Below, in pieces: positions 24,701 through 32,236 of a DNA stretch of 37,500 nucleotides. The notes under the pieces are model-generated. The model was given only the letters and a program-made list of their open reading frames with translations. It was not told where the DNA came from and ran no database searches. The DNA comes from Symbiodinium natans (taxonomy: Eukaryota > Sar > Dinophyceae > Suessiales > Symbiodiniaceae), in the NCBI GenBank assembly GCA_905221605.1, contig CAJNDS010002171.1, positions 220,001 through 257,500 on the forward strand, given 5' to 3'. The position numbers and the translations under genes are program-made. Position 1 is the first letter of the stretch, and each line of letters starts with the position of its first letter.

Positions 24701-24749
24701 GGTTGTTGGGGCTTTCTTCCCTGAACCCTACACCCTCAAGCACTGAAAC

Positions 24750-24830
24750 CTAAACTATACATCCAACACAGGTCGCATTCACAAAGAATTGGTAGTCTTT
24801 GGGCAGCACCTCTGCTAAATGTCCAGGCAT
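24750..24830 (-). pseudogene. Possible gene fragment with ATG
   Basis: 26 codons: MPGHLAEVLPKDYQFFVNAT, then CVGCIV and TAG. CCCCCTAG just upstream could be an acceptor. Convincing composition for its length. Not recognised. Confidence 0.4.
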
Positions 24831-24854
24831 TCTAGGGGGAGGATATTGGTGCCC

Positions 24855-24895
24855 TAAACCCTAAACCCTAAACCCTAAACTCTAAACTCTAAACC
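24855..24895 (-). repeat. CCCTAAA/TCTAAA array
   Basis: About six units. Confidence 0.94.
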
Positions 24896-25079
24896 CTGAA
24901 CCGCTCTCAATCCCTTTTGGCCTCAAAGCCCAACCTCTGGTCTCTCTCCCCTGCCATCCACCCACTAAGTACCGAAAACTAGTGGCCCCAATGAGGCATA
25001 TCTAAAATTCAAGTTACTTGGGCCTCATTCTGGGAGGGGGAAGCGATCCCAACATCGAGCGCTTCAGAAGCACGCAACT

Positions 25080-25198
25080 ACCCTAAACCCTAAACCCTAA
25101 ACCCTAAGCCCTAAACCCCAAACCCTAAACCCCAAACCCTAAACCCCAAACCCTAAACCCTAAACCCTACACCCTACACCCTACACCCTACACCCCAA
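25080..25198 (-). repeat. CCCTAAA array ending in CCCTACA block
   Basis: CCCTAAA and CCCCAAA units, then five CCCTACA units at 25164-25196. Confidence 0.96.
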
Positions 25199-25199
25199 C

Positions 25200-25304
25200 T
25201 CAACAGAGCTTCAGCCTCAGCATGATCTCCGGGTTGATGCACGCCGCCGTGAGCGTGCCCGTGAGGTTCTTGAGGAGCTGCTCCCCTGCTCCAGGTTGTG
25301 CTTG
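25200..25304 (-). pseudogene. Possible gene fragment between telomeric arrays
   Basis: 34 codons: QPGAGEQLLKNLTGTLTAAC, then INPEIMLRLKLC and TGA at the array edge. Helical, amphipathic, very protein-like. Not recognised. Confidence 0.43.
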
Positions 25305-25407
25305 GGGTTTAGGGTTTAGGGTTTAGGGTTTAGGGTTTAGGGCTTAGGGTTTAGGGTTTAGGGTGTAGGGTGTAGGGTGTAGGGTGTAGGGTGTAGGGTG
25401 TAGGGTG
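25300..25407 (+). repeat. TTTAGGG then TGTAGGG array
   Basis: About seven TTTAGGG/CTTAGGG units, then eight TGTAGGG units. TGTAGGG is the complement of the CCCTACA variant on the other side of the module. Confidence 0.96.
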
Positions 25408-25514
25408 ATTTTGAGGTAAGACATCTTTTTGGCGTGATCTGGACTTTCAAAGGTGTAGGTTTAGGGGGTTGGGGGTTTGGGTTTAGCATTCAGCGTGCTT
25501 TGATTTAGGATACA

Positions 25515-25595
25515 AGCATTCCCCCAAAACAGGGGGGATACCCCCGTTAGGGACCCCGTACCGCGAATTTTGGGAGACCCCCACATGGGGTGCAA
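25515..25595. other. Imperfect inverted repeat
   Basis: CATTCCCCCAAAACAGGGGG at left and TTTTGGGAGACCCCCACATG at right, with internal CCCCGTACCGCG. May be a worn MITE-like element. Weak. Confidence 0.3.
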
Positions 25596-25601
25596 GGGTA
25601 C

Positions 25602-25662
25602 CCTAAACCCTAAACCCTCAACCCTAAACCCTCAACCCTAAACCCTAAACCCTAAACCCTAA
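25602..25662 (-). repeat. CCCTAAA/CCCTCAA array
   Basis: About eight units. Confidence 0.95.
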
Positions 25663-25748
25663 ACTTCCCAGTTACGGGGTCTTTCGTTTCGAGACTTGGC
25701 GTGGTTGAAGCTGGGCTGGGGCGCAGGGTCAAGACCAGGATGTGCCAT
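25659..25748 (-). pseudogene. Possible gene fragment with ATG between arrays
   Basis: 29 codons: MAHPGLDPAPQPSFNHAKSR, then NERPRNWEV and a TAG at the array junction. Open upstream (SCRCAFI). Hydrophilic. Not recognised. Confidence 0.38.
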
Positions 25749-25777
25749 TATGAAGGCGCATCGGCAGGAGGATGGGG

Positions 25778-25850
25778 TTTGGGGTTTAGGGTTTAGGGTT
25801 TAGGGCTCAGGGTTTAGGGTTTAGGGCTCAGGGTTTAGGGTTTGGGGTTG
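25778..25850 (+). repeat. TTTAGGG/CTCAGGG array
   Basis: About ten units with two CTCAGGG at a 28-bp period. Confidence 0.94.
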
Positions 25851-25874
25851 GGGTCTACCTAAACCCCCCAAAAT

Positions 25875-26072
25875 ATGCAACATGGCCCTTTTTTATGGCT
25901 TTTGGGCTATTGTTTTAGATACTTTGGGGGGTCCATGAGGGGTTTAGGGTTTACAGGGCTTCGAGGTTGGGAAGGCATCTTCAAGAGGTGGTGTAATCAG
26001 AAGCATCAGGGAAGCTCGCTCCACATATCCTCTGCGAAGAAGCGCTTCTGTTTCAAGGGGCTTAGGGTTTAG
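25875..26072 (+). CDS. Unrecognised 65-residue ORF
   Basis: ATG-led: MQHGPFLWLLGYCFRYFGGS, then Gly/Arg residues from a TTTAGGG patch, then FKRWCNQKHQGSSLHISSAK-KRFCFKGLRV. Hydrophobic start, basic end. Part repeat-derived; not recognised. Confidence 0.25.
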   Translation: MQHGPFLWLLGYCFRYFGGSMRGLGFTGLRGWEGIFKRWCNQKHQGSSLHISSAKKRFCFKGLRV

Positions 26073-26105
26073 GGTTTAGGGTTCAGGGTTTAGGGTTTAG
26101 GGCTT
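26062..26105 (+). repeat. Short TTTAGGG array
   Basis: About six units. Confidence 0.94.
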
Positions 26106-26226
26106 ACTTCGGGCACGGCAGGCCTACAGCACCCACGGCGTCATCGAAGGCGCCGAACACGAGGTCACGGACCTCGGCAGTGCGAGAGCTTGGGGACCCC
26201 CCCCCGCCTTGATCTTGAACGGATAC
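26104..26226 (-). pseudogene. Possible gene fragment, 40 codons
   Basis: VSVQDQGGGGSPSSRTAEVR, then DLVFGAFDDAVGAVGLPCPK and TAA at the array edge. Gly/Ser linker followed by an amphipathic hydrophobic segment, typical of protein. A plus frame at 26190-26381 is weaker. Not recognised. Confidence 0.43.
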
Positions 26227-26424
26227 CTACACTTAAGCTGGCCACCTCTACATCCCTCAGCCCTGCTAGCTCCGGCTCACACCAAGCCCACCGGAGTTTG
26301 TTTCGGGGGGCTCATTTGTTGGGTTCAGGCTGGGGTTTAGGGTGTATAGAGGGTTTTGGGGGTTTTGGGTTTATCGTTTAGGGTCTCTTGTTTAGGGTTC
26401 AGGGAGGGGAGAGGTTATTCTTAT

Positions 26425-26535
26425 TCCTCTTTTTCTCTACACCTTCTTATTACTATTATTAGTAGTATTATAATTCTCTTATGTTTTGGTTGTCGTTACT
26501 ATTATTTATTGTTGTTGTTATATTTATTCATAGTA
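26425..26535. other. AT-rich, TTA-rich island
   Basis: About 110 bp of T/A-rich sequence with TTATTAC-type triplets, sharply lower GC than its surroundings. Could be an intron, UTR or eroded element. No gene assigned. Confidence 0.45.
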
Positions 26536-26547
26536 CGGCGCCCTTAG

Positions 26548-26670
26548 AAGAAGGACCCGGAAAGGGACCCCAATTTGGAGAACAAGCCATATAGCTGTCT
26601 ACGCTTGCAAAATCACCTCTGGATCACAGAGATCACTTGCGCCGTTTTGCTGAACAGGATGACTGTCTAG
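26548..26670 (+). pseudogene. Possible gene fragment
   Basis: 40 codons: KKDPERDPNLENKPYSCLRL, then QNHLWITEITCAVLLNRMTV and TAG. Hydrophilic start and hydrophobic end. Not recognised. Confidence 0.36.
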
Positions 26671-26716
26671 AACAATGGCCGAAGCCAGTGAGGGTGGGGG
26701 TAGGGTCTTAGGGTAG

Positions 26717-26824
26717 GTACATGGTCCCTTAACTATACCTTATACACCCTCTGCAACCAAGGGCCCCCACGTCAGATTCCTTTACGGAAGGTAAGGGACC
26801 ATAGTAAAGGGCCCATGAAACGAC
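26717..26824 (+). mobile_element. MITE-like element, family B relative
   Basis: Left GTACATGGTCCCTTAACTAT; right complement contains ATGGTCCCTTACC; ends GGGCCCATGAAAC like 908-1052. 108 bp, no ORF. Confidence 0.6.
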
Positions 26825-26959
26825 TCTAAAGAGGGGTGTTCCCTTTAGGGCGCCCTCTAGCACCCTGCGCTCGGGACGCGAAACCACACGAAAAAAACCT
26901 TCGACCCCCGACGGAACCCTAAACTGCCGAAATTCTGACTCGAGGGCAGCGACTGGCGG

Positions 26960-27065
26960 GTTGAGGGTGAGGGTTTTGGGGTTTAGGGTTTTGGGGTTTA
27001 GGGTTTTGGAGGTTTCGGGTTTTGGAGGTTTAGGGTTTTGGGTTTAGGGTTTAGGGTTTGGGAGA
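26960..27065 (+). repeat. Degenerate TTTTAGGG/TTTAGGG block
   Basis: Octamer GGGTTTTG-type and heptamer units mixed. Confidence 0.9.
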
Positions 27066-27126
27066 GTTCGGGTTTAGGGTTCATTATGGTGTAGAAATTC
27101 GGGCCTCAGTTGATTGAGGCCTTTAG

Positions 27127-27306
27127 GGCACCAAGCTTTGCGCTCTAGACCCTAAGCCCAGTGCCACTGGCGAGGATCGGAGCACGCCCAAATGCTGGGA
27201 AAAGAGCGGCGAGTTGATCCTGCCAGGCTCTCAAAAGGCTTTGGGGGCTTTAGGCTTCAGGGCTGGTTTAGGGTTTCGGGTTTGGGGTTTGGGGTTTAGG
27301 GTTTAG
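27127..27306 (+). pseudogene. Possible gene fragment running into an array
   Basis: 59 codons, the unique part being KLCALDPKPSATGEDRSTPK, then CWEKSGELILPGSQKALGAL. The last third is TTTCGGG/TTTGGGG-derived. Good composition in the unique part. Not recognised. Confidence 0.35.
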
Positions 27307-27345
27307 GGTTTAGGGTTTTAGGGTTTTAGGGTTTTAGGGTTTCGA
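27270..27345 (+). repeat. TTTAGGG then TTTTAGGG array
   Basis: Heptamers followed by three TTTTAGGG octamers. Confidence 0.94.
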
Positions 27346-27582
27346 GTTTAGGAAATACAACAATGTGTCCTCCAGCCTTTGCTTCGCACAGCGGACCGTG
27401 CGATCGCTGTCTACGAACTGCACAAGAACCCCCCAAAAAATATAAATAATATTCTTCCTTCTTAAGGGCAATATAGGGATTATTCTTGCGTATTCTTTTG
27501 GGGTTCTTAAGTTCTTAAGCAAATTAGTAGCTATCTTTCTGATCGCGCTCCCTCTTCTGATGTCCGCCTCGAGGATGTCCAA
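27334..27582 (-). CDS. Unrecognised 82-residue ORF containing an in-frame MITE
   Basis: Open 93 codons counting upstream to 27612, TAA at the array edge. First part DILEADIRRGSAIRKIATNL and last part VQFVDSDRTVRCAKQRLEDT-LLYFLNSKP are charged and helical. The middle (TPKEYARIIPILPLRRKNII-YIF) comes from the inverted-repeat element at 27424-27510, whose 87 bp are exactly 29 codons and contain no stop. No ATG begins it. One of the strongest candidates; family not recognised. Confidence 0.45.
   Translation of the reverse strand: MDILEADIRRGSAIRKIATNLLKNLRTPKEYARIIPILPLRRKNIIYIFWGVLVQFVDSDRTVRCAKQRLEDTLLYFLNSKP
27424..27510. mobile_element. MITE-like element family H
   Basis: Inverted ends AAGAACCCCCCAAAAAATAT and complement of AAGAACCCCAAAAGAATACG. 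AT-rich, 87 bp, lies inside the ORF at 27334-27582 without breaking it. TTCTTAAG is duplicated next to the right end. Confidence 0.68.
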
Positions 27583-27604
27583 TCTTCTCGATGAGCTTCG
27601 AGGC

Positions 27605-27730
27605 TTAGGGCTTTAGGGTTTTAGGGCTTTAGGGCTTCAGGGTTTTAGGGTTATAGGTTTTTAGGGTTATAGGGTTATAGGGTTTTAGGGTTATAGGGTT
27701 TAGGGTTTAGGGTTTACGGTTTAGGGTTTG
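27605..27730 (+). repeat. Variant array: TTTTAGGG, TTATAGGG, TTTAGGG
   Basis: Octamers CTTTAGGG, TTTTAGGG and TTATAGGG, then heptamers. Confidence 0.94.
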
Positions 27731-27834
27731 GGGTCGTTCTCCACAGCAGAGTCGTGGTTGGCCTTTCTCCAGGCAGCTTTCAGGGCGCCGATCTGCTGTT
27801 GCGACCCTTGCAGTTCTGCAATCGTTTGCGGGCT
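27721..27834 (-). pseudogene. Possible gene fragment, coiled-coil-like
   Basis: 37 codons: SPQTIAELQGSQQQIGALKA, then AWRKANHDSAVENDPKP and TAA from the array. Gln/Ala/Leu-rich helix. An 88-codon plus frame (27754-28020) is Gly-rich and less likely. Not recognised. Confidence 0.43.
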
Positions 27835-27869
27835 TTAGGGCCAGAATCCCTGCCACATTGGGAGGGGGG

Positions 27870-27952
27870 TTCATGGGGGGTAGGTACCTGGAAAACCTTA
27901 GGGAAGCTTTGGGGGCCTAAGGGAGTAGTAGGGGGTGTTAGGGAACCTTGGG
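27870..27952 (+). repeat. Dispersed repeat K, copy 2
   Basis: TTCATGGGGGGTAGGTACCT, then CCTTAGGGAAGCTT and AACCTTGGG, matching 7811-7901. Non-coding. Confidence 0.65.
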
Positions 27953-28100
27953 TGGGGGGCGAGGTTTCGGAGTTCCGGGGGGAGAGAATCAAGGAAGGCG
28001 TCCCCCAGGTAATGGCGTAAGGTCTCTCAGCGACCCTACAAAGCCCTAACAGCCCTGGGGGGGGTTTGAAGGGTTTAAAGGTTTAGGGCTTCGGGTTTAG

Positions 28101-28271
28101 GGAAGTCTTTCAGGGAAACCTAAAACCAGCAACCGTAAATCCGAAACCAAGGTTAAAGGTGACTTCCTTGAACGGGTACTGAACCTGATCCCGCCCGGCC
28201 CCCGCCCAAACCGTCTTAACAAGCTTGGCGTTTCAACCCTGAGAAGAGTGTTCAATTCAATTGATATGTAA
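28101..28271 (+). CDS. Unrecognised 56-residue open stretch
   Basis: From a TAG (28098) to a TAA: GSLSGKPKTSNRKSETKVKG, then DFLERVLNLIPPGPRPNRLN, then KLGVSTLRRVFNSIDM. Basic disordered start followed by a helical, hydrophobic part. No ATG until the last codon, so it would be an internal or C-terminal exon. Its end lies in the first copy of the 40-bp duplication at 28256. The minus frame (28097-28297) is also open. Confidence 0.42.
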   Translation, partial: GSLSGKPKTSNRKSETKVKGDFLERVLNLIPPGPRPNRLNKLGVSTLRRVFNSIDM

Positions 28272-28342
28272 ATAGTTTGGTTATGTAGATACCCCAAATT
28301 AATTCAAATGATATGCAAATAGTTTTGTTATGTAGCTACCCC
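28256..28342 (+). repeat. 40-bp AT-rich duplication
   Basis: TTCAATTGATATGTAAATAG... at 28256-28295 and TTCAAATGATATGCAAATAG... at 28303-28342, about 88% identical, 7-bp spacer. Both end TATGTAG(A/C)TACCCC. Confidence 0.88.
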
Positions 28343-28397
28343 TATATGGAAGCCCCCATTTCGTCCCCGTGAGCGGTTTCAGGGTTTAGGGCTTCGA

Positions 28398-28480
28398 ACC
28401 CTAAACCCTAAACCCTAAACCCTAAACCCTAAAGCCTAAACCCTAAAGCCTAAACCCTAAACCCTAAACCCTAAACCCAA
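28398..28480 (-). repeat. CCCTAAA/GCCTAAA array, about 12 copies
   Basis: Near-perfect with two GCCTAAA units 14 bp apart. Confidence 0.97.
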
Positions 28481-28562
28481 CCGGCCTGGCCCCGGGGCCC
28501 TCAGCCAGGAAAGACATCCATTCGGAGACTGCCAGCTTCTGATGTCGCAGCAGCCAGATGAC
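28464..28562 (-). pseudogene. Possible gene fragment between telomeric arrays
   Basis: VIWLLRHQKLAVSEWMSFLA, then EGPGARPVG and array-derived residues to TAG. Begins right after TTGGTAG, which could be an acceptor end. Strongly protein-like. Not recognised. Confidence 0.42.
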
Positions 28563-28572
28563 CTACCAAGCC

Positions 28573-28695
28573 ACGGTTTGGGGTTTAGGGTTTAGGGTCT
28601 AGGGTCTAGGGTTTAGGGTTTAGGGTTTAGGGTCTAGGGTTTAGGGTTTAGGGTTTAGGGTTTAGGGTTTAGGGTTTAGGGTTTAGGGTTTAGGG
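28573..28695 (+). repeat. TTTAGGG/TCTAGGG array, about 17 copies
   Basis: Perfect TTTAGGG with three TCTAGGG units near 28596-28636. Confidence 0.97.
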
Positions 28696-28881
28696 TCCTA
28701 AACCCCGGAACCAGAAAGCCTTAAAGCACCCAAAACCCTGAGACCCTCCAGCCTCAATCCCTACATTTTCAAGTCTTGAAGCCTCTTGCCAGGAGAAGGG
28801 AAGGTGGGTTGGGTTGGGTTGGGTTGGGTTGGAATGCTGAGTAGGTCGGCCCAAAACCTCTTCGGACTTTACACTATTCAT
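28690..28881 (-). CDS. Unrecognised 63-residue ORF
   Basis: ATG-led: MNSVKSEEVLGRPTQHSNPT, QPNPTHLPFSWQEASRLENV, then GIEAGGSQGFGCFKAFWFRG-LGP, ending where the G-rich array begins. An AACCC microsatellite (28806-28832) encodes the NPTQPNPT part. Not recognised. Confidence 0.38.
   Translation of the reverse strand: MNSVKSEEVLGRPTQHSNPTQPNPTHLPFSWQEASRLENVGIEAGGSQGFGCFKAFWFRGLGP
28806..28832 (+). repeat. (GGGTT)5 microsatellite
   Basis: Five pentamer units inside the minus-strand ORF at 28690-28881. Confidence 0.95.
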
Positions 28882-28904
28882 TCCTAAATCTAAGCTCTAA
28901 GTCG

Positions 28905-29990
28905 CAAACCCTAAACCCTAAACCGTAAACCCTAAACCCTAAACCCTCAACCCTCAACCCTAAACCCTAAACCCTAAACCCTAACCCTAGCCCTAAACCC
29001 CTAAACCCCTAAACCCCTAAACCCCTAAACCCCTAAACCCCTAAACCCCTAAACCCCTAAACCCCTAAACCCCTAAACCCCTAAACCCTAAACCCCTAAA
29101 AACCCTAAACCATAAAACCCCTAAACCCCTAACCCCGAAACCCTAAAACCCCTAAACACTAAACCCATAAACCCTAAAACCCCTAAAACCCTAAACCCCT
29201 TAAAAACCCCAAACCCCTAACACCCCTAAAAACGCCTAAAACCCCTTTAAACCCCCAACACCTAAACCCCCTAAACCCTATCACACACCCTAACCCCTAA
29301 ACCCTTAAACCCCTTAAAACCCTAAACCCCCTAACCCTAAAACCCTAAAACCCCATAAAACCCTAAAACCCCTAAACCTAACCCTAAACCCCTAAACCCC
29401 TAAACCCCTAAAAACCCCTAAACCCCTAAAACCCCTAAAACCCTAAACCCCAAACCCCTAAACCCCTAAACCCCTAAAAACCCCAAACCCCCTAAACCCC
29501 TAAAAACCCTACAACCCCTAAAAACCCTAAACCCAAACCCCTACACCCCTAAACCCCTAAAACCCCTAAACCCCTAAACCCATAAACCACGCAACCCCTC
29601 AAACCCCTAAACCCCTAACCCCCTAAACCCCTAAACCCTAACCCAAAACCCCTAAAAACCCTAAAACCCTTGAACCCCGAACCCTAAACCCCTAAACCCT
29701 AAACCCCCTAAAACCCCTAAACCCTAAACCCCTTTAAACCCCTAAACCATAAACCCCCTAAACCACTAAACCCTAAACCCCTAAACCCCGAAACCCCCTC
29801 AACCCCTAAACCCATAAAACCCTAAACCCCCTAAACCCCCTAAACCCCTAAACCACTAAACCCCTAAACCCCTAAACCCCTAAACCCCTAAACCCCTAAA
29901 CCCCTAAACCCCTAAACCCCTAAACCCCTAAACCCCTAAACCCCTAAACCCCTAAACCCCTAAACCCCTAAACCCCTAAACCCCTAAACC
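28905..29990 (-). repeat. 1.1-kb CCCTAAA to CCCCTAAA array
   Basis: CCCTAAA (28905-28990), then over 1 kb dominated by CCCCTAAA octamers. The middle is mutated (29100-29830) and the ends clean: about 13 perfect octamers at 28995-29090 and about 17 at 29850-29988. Largest single array in the window. Confidence 0.97.
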
Positions 29991-30112
29991 TGAATGCTAG
30001 GTCTGGGCGGGCGGGCCCGGGCGGCCACGTAGCGGACCCGCCGGAGGATGGGCTCGAAGGCGATGGAGAGCCTCGTCTCCGACAGCTTAGGGGTTCTTGG
30101 CCATTTTATCTT
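29984..30112 (-). pseudogene. Possible gene fragment at array edge
   Basis: 43 codons: PKLSETRLSIAFEPILRRVR, then YVAARARPPRPSIQ and TAG from the array. Basic/hydrophobic alternation, protein-like. Not recognised. Confidence 0.43.
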
Positions 30113-30172
30113 TTATTTTTGGCCATTTTTTTGCTTGTTTTCTTTTTTTTTTTTGGGGGGGGGGGGGGGGTA
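30096..30172 (+). repeat. T-rich then T10-G18 tract
   Basis: TTTTATCTTTTATTTTTGGC, then T and G homopolymers leading into the G-rich array. Confidence 0.85.
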
Positions 30173-30358
30173 GGGTTTCGGGTTTAGGGTGGGGTTTAGG
30201 GTTTCGGGTTTAGGGTTTAGGGTTTAGGGTTTTTGGGGTTTGGGGGTTTGGGGTTTGGGGCTTGGGGTTTGGGGTTTGGGGTTTAGGGTGTGGGGATTAG
30301 GGTTTGGGGTTTAGGGTTTTTGGGGTTTGGGGGTTTGGGTTTGGGGTTTGGGGGGGTT
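30172..30358 (+). repeat. TTTAGGG/TTTGGGG/TTTCGGG array
   Basis: Mixed heptamers and octamers, mostly TTTGGGG at 30237-30285 and 30320-30355. Confidence 0.94.
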
Positions 30359-30424
30359 CAGCTTTAGGGCTTAGGAGCACTGAGCCCCCTAGATGGTGGT
30401 CCCAGTTAGTTTGACAGGCCCTAA

Positions 30425-30492
30425 ACTCTACACCCCAAACCCTAAACCCTTAACCCTAAACCCTAAACCCCAAACCCTAAACCCTGAACCCT
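30425..30492 (-). repeat. CCCTAAA/CCCCAAA array
   Basis: About nine units. Confidence 0.94.
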
Positions 30493-30557
30493 GCACCTGG
30501 TTTAGGGTGTAGGCTCCTGGGTTCAAGTTGTGGGGCTGTGGGTCTTCTGCCTTAGGG

Positions 30558-30676
30558 AAGGTTCAGGGATACTTATAGCCCCAACTATGAGTCTACTTGT
30601 AACCTGCTTGGAGAACCTAGGGGGCCTTAAGAAGTAGGTATAATTCGGTCATAAGTACCCATGAACCTCCAAGTAG
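30558..30676. mobile_element. MITE-like element family A, copy 3
   Basis: Right end is the complement of ACTTGGAGGTTCATGGGTAC; left AGGTTCAGGGATACTTATAG is its diverged partner. 119 bp, no ORF. Confidence 0.7.
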
Positions 30677-30732
30677 GAACCCGCGGAGGCTCAGAAGATG
30701 CTGGGCTCCGGTGTCGAACCTTCAAGAAGCCT

Positions 30733-30853
30733 TAGGGTTTAGGGTTTAGAGTTTAGGGTTTAGGGCTTAGGGCTTAGGGCTTAGGGTTTAGGGTTTAGGG
30801 TTTAGGGTTTAGGGTTTAAGGCTTACGGTTTAGGGTTTAGGGTTTACGGTTTA
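30733..30853 (+). repeat. TTTAGGG/CTTAGGG/TTTACGG array
   Basis: About seventeen units. Confidence 0.95.
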
Positions 30854-30878
30854 GGCTGAATCCTGACTGTAACCCTGA

Positions 30879-30971
30879 ACCCGAAACTCTAAGCCTCTTC
30901 AGAGTTTTAATTTAGCTCTCCCTGCATTCGTCGCTGCGAGAATACGTGGAATCCGAAGCATTGTGGTTTAG
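30879..30971 (+). pseudogene. Possible gene fragment
   Basis: TRNSKPLQSFNLALPAFVAA then RIRGIRSIVV and TAG. Hydrophobic second half. Not recognised. Confidence 0.3.
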
Positions 30972-30978
30972 GGTTTAG

Positions 30979-31230
30979 GGTCTAGATGTTGTGACAGGCC
31001 ACATCAGCTTCGAAGCCACGTCCTGCTCAAGCGGAAACACGAGAAACCACTCTAAGATGGTTTCTGCCAGTGTATGAGTTCACAGAAACCCTGAAGCCCA
31101 AACCCTAGAACAGAAACCTAGTGATGTCGCTTTGTTGCCTAAACCTGAGCCCTCAGGGGAAAAGTCCTCCCACCGCTGGTGGCCGTGCACGCCAGTGCCT
31201 GGTGTCCATCGGATGTTTGGCATGGCTTAA
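30979..31230 (+). pseudogene. Possible gene fragment interrupted by one TGA
   Basis: Codons 1-32 read VTGHISFEATSCSSGNTRNH-SKMVSASV, then TGA (31075-31077). The same frame then continues 50 codons: VHRNPEAQTLEQKPSDVALL, PKPEPSGEKSSHRWWPCTPV, PGVHRMFGMA and TAA. Similar character on both sides suggests one coding piece of 83 codons with a nonsense change, or a TGA that is read. Not recognised. Confidence 0.4.
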
Positions 31231-31253
31231 TCCGAGCATCTGATTAATTAATA

Positions 31254-31371
31254 CCCCCACATTTAAAGAATTTTTTTTGGCCGGAAGCCCGCCGGAAGAC
31301 TACGTTCCATTAGGGTGGATTTCGTATGGGACAAACCCCCCACATTTAAAGGATTTTTTTTGGGGGGGTTC
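31254..31371 (+). repeat. Direct repeat pair, CCCCCACATTTAAAG type
   Basis: CCCCCACATTTAAAGAATTT at 31254 and CCCCCCACATTTAAAGGATT at 31336, each followed by T8 and G-runs, 82 bp apart. Confidence 0.75.
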
Positions 31372-31734
31372 AAAATCTGTCGGCAGGCTTCTTGTTTTGC
31401 TTGCGGAGACGCAAAGCTACAGCACCTCAGGGATCTGCAGCCTATTGTTTTTAATAGAGAATCAATACAGGGCCACGGTCCAACTATTGCGGAACCCTGC
31501 ATTCCTTATTGTGGGGAGGGGGGGGGGGGGGAGGGGGGGGGGGGGGGGGGCCCCCCCCACCCACTAATCGAAGCTCGGATTAGGGGTGCAGAGATGAATT
31601 TCAAGAGGCTCACCAGAAGCTGTGTTTCGGGTTTTGGGCCCCACACCCCACCCCCCCCCCCCCACCGCCCCGCCGCACCTCGAACATTTCTTAACCCCGC
31701 ACAGCTAGGGATCCCGAAGGAGGCCAAACCCTAA
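31315..31734 (+). CDS. Unrecognised ORF interrupted by a poly-G tract
   Basis: 139 codons. Unique parts FKICRQASCFACGDAKLQHL-RDLQPIVFNRESIQ and IEARIRGAEMNFKRLTRSCV-SGFG flank a glycine run from the G tract at 31511-31550, all in one frame. The Cys pairs (CFACG) are not enough for a named motif. A 96-codon plus frame (31277-31567) and a 79-codon minus frame (31263-31502) compete. The length of the G tract, hence the frame across it, is uncertain. Confidence 0.33.
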   Translation: MDFVWDKPPTFKGFFLGGFKICRQASCFACGDAKLQHLRDLQPIVFNRESIQGHGPTIAEPCIPYCGEGGGGEGGGGGGPPHPLIEARIRGAEMNFKRLTRSCVSGFGPHTPPPPPHRPAAPRTFLNPAQLGIPKEAKP

Positions 31735-31815
31735 ACCCTAAACCCTAAACCCTAGACCCTAGACCCTAGACCCTAAACCCTAAACCCTAAACCCTAAACC
31801 CTAAACCCTAAATAC
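31728..31815 (-). repeat. CCCTAAA/CCCTAGA array, about 12 copies
   Basis: Three CCCTAGA units inside otherwise perfect CCCTAAA. Confidence 0.97.
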
Positions 31816-31828
31816 CCTAAACCCTGAA

Positions 31829-31924
31829 CCCGGAAGATGCCTCGAAGCTCAGAGGTCTGTCTTCTCCCTCAAAACCTACAGCCTGCGACCACCCCTGGTT
31901 CTTAGTAGGGAACTCGGGCCCTAA
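31829..31924 (+). pseudogene. Possible gene fragment between telomeric arrays
   Basis: 31 codons: PGRCLEAQRSVFSLKTYSLR, then PPLVLSRELGP and TAA in unique sequence. Well-mixed composition. Not recognised. Confidence 0.4.
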
Positions 31925-31936
31925 AAACACTCTTTA

Positions 31937-32036
31937 ATTAGGGTTTAGGGTTTAGGGTTTCGGGTTTAGGGTTTAGGGTTTAGGGTTTAGGGTTTAGGGT
32001 TTAGGGTTTAGGGTTTAGGGTTTAGGGTTTAGGGTC
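31937..32036 (+). repeat. TTTAGGG array, about 14 copies
   Basis: Perfect apart from one TTTCGGG. Confidence 0.97.
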
Positions 32037-32072
32037 TATGTAGGGTATCTCATTCCCTCATTCCCGACTTAG

Positions 32073-32138
32073 AACCAGCCAGACCATACGCCCCAGTCTG
32101 CCAACCCCAAGAGGACAACGGAAGCCTTTAAAAGTTGA
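32073..32138 (+). pseudogene. Possible short gene fragment
   Basis: NQPDHTPQSANPKRTTEAFK, then S and TGA. Preceded by CGACTTAG, possibly an acceptor. Only 21 codons. Confidence 0.25.
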
Positions 32139-32159
32139 AACATGATTCGACTCTAAATG

Positions 32160-32236
32160 TAGGGTTTAGGGTTTAGGGCTTGGGGTTTTAGGGCTTAGGG
32201 TTTTAGGGTTTAGGGTTTGGTTTAGGGTTTAGGGGA
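32160..32236 (+). repeat. TTTAGGG/TTTTAGGG block
   Basis: About nine mixed units. Confidence 0.92.

Noticed and set aside
26356-26547. 63-codon plus ORF with a Leu/Ile/Tyr-rich tail
   Set aside because: The tail is the TTA-rich low-complexity island and the front is TTTAGGG-derived.
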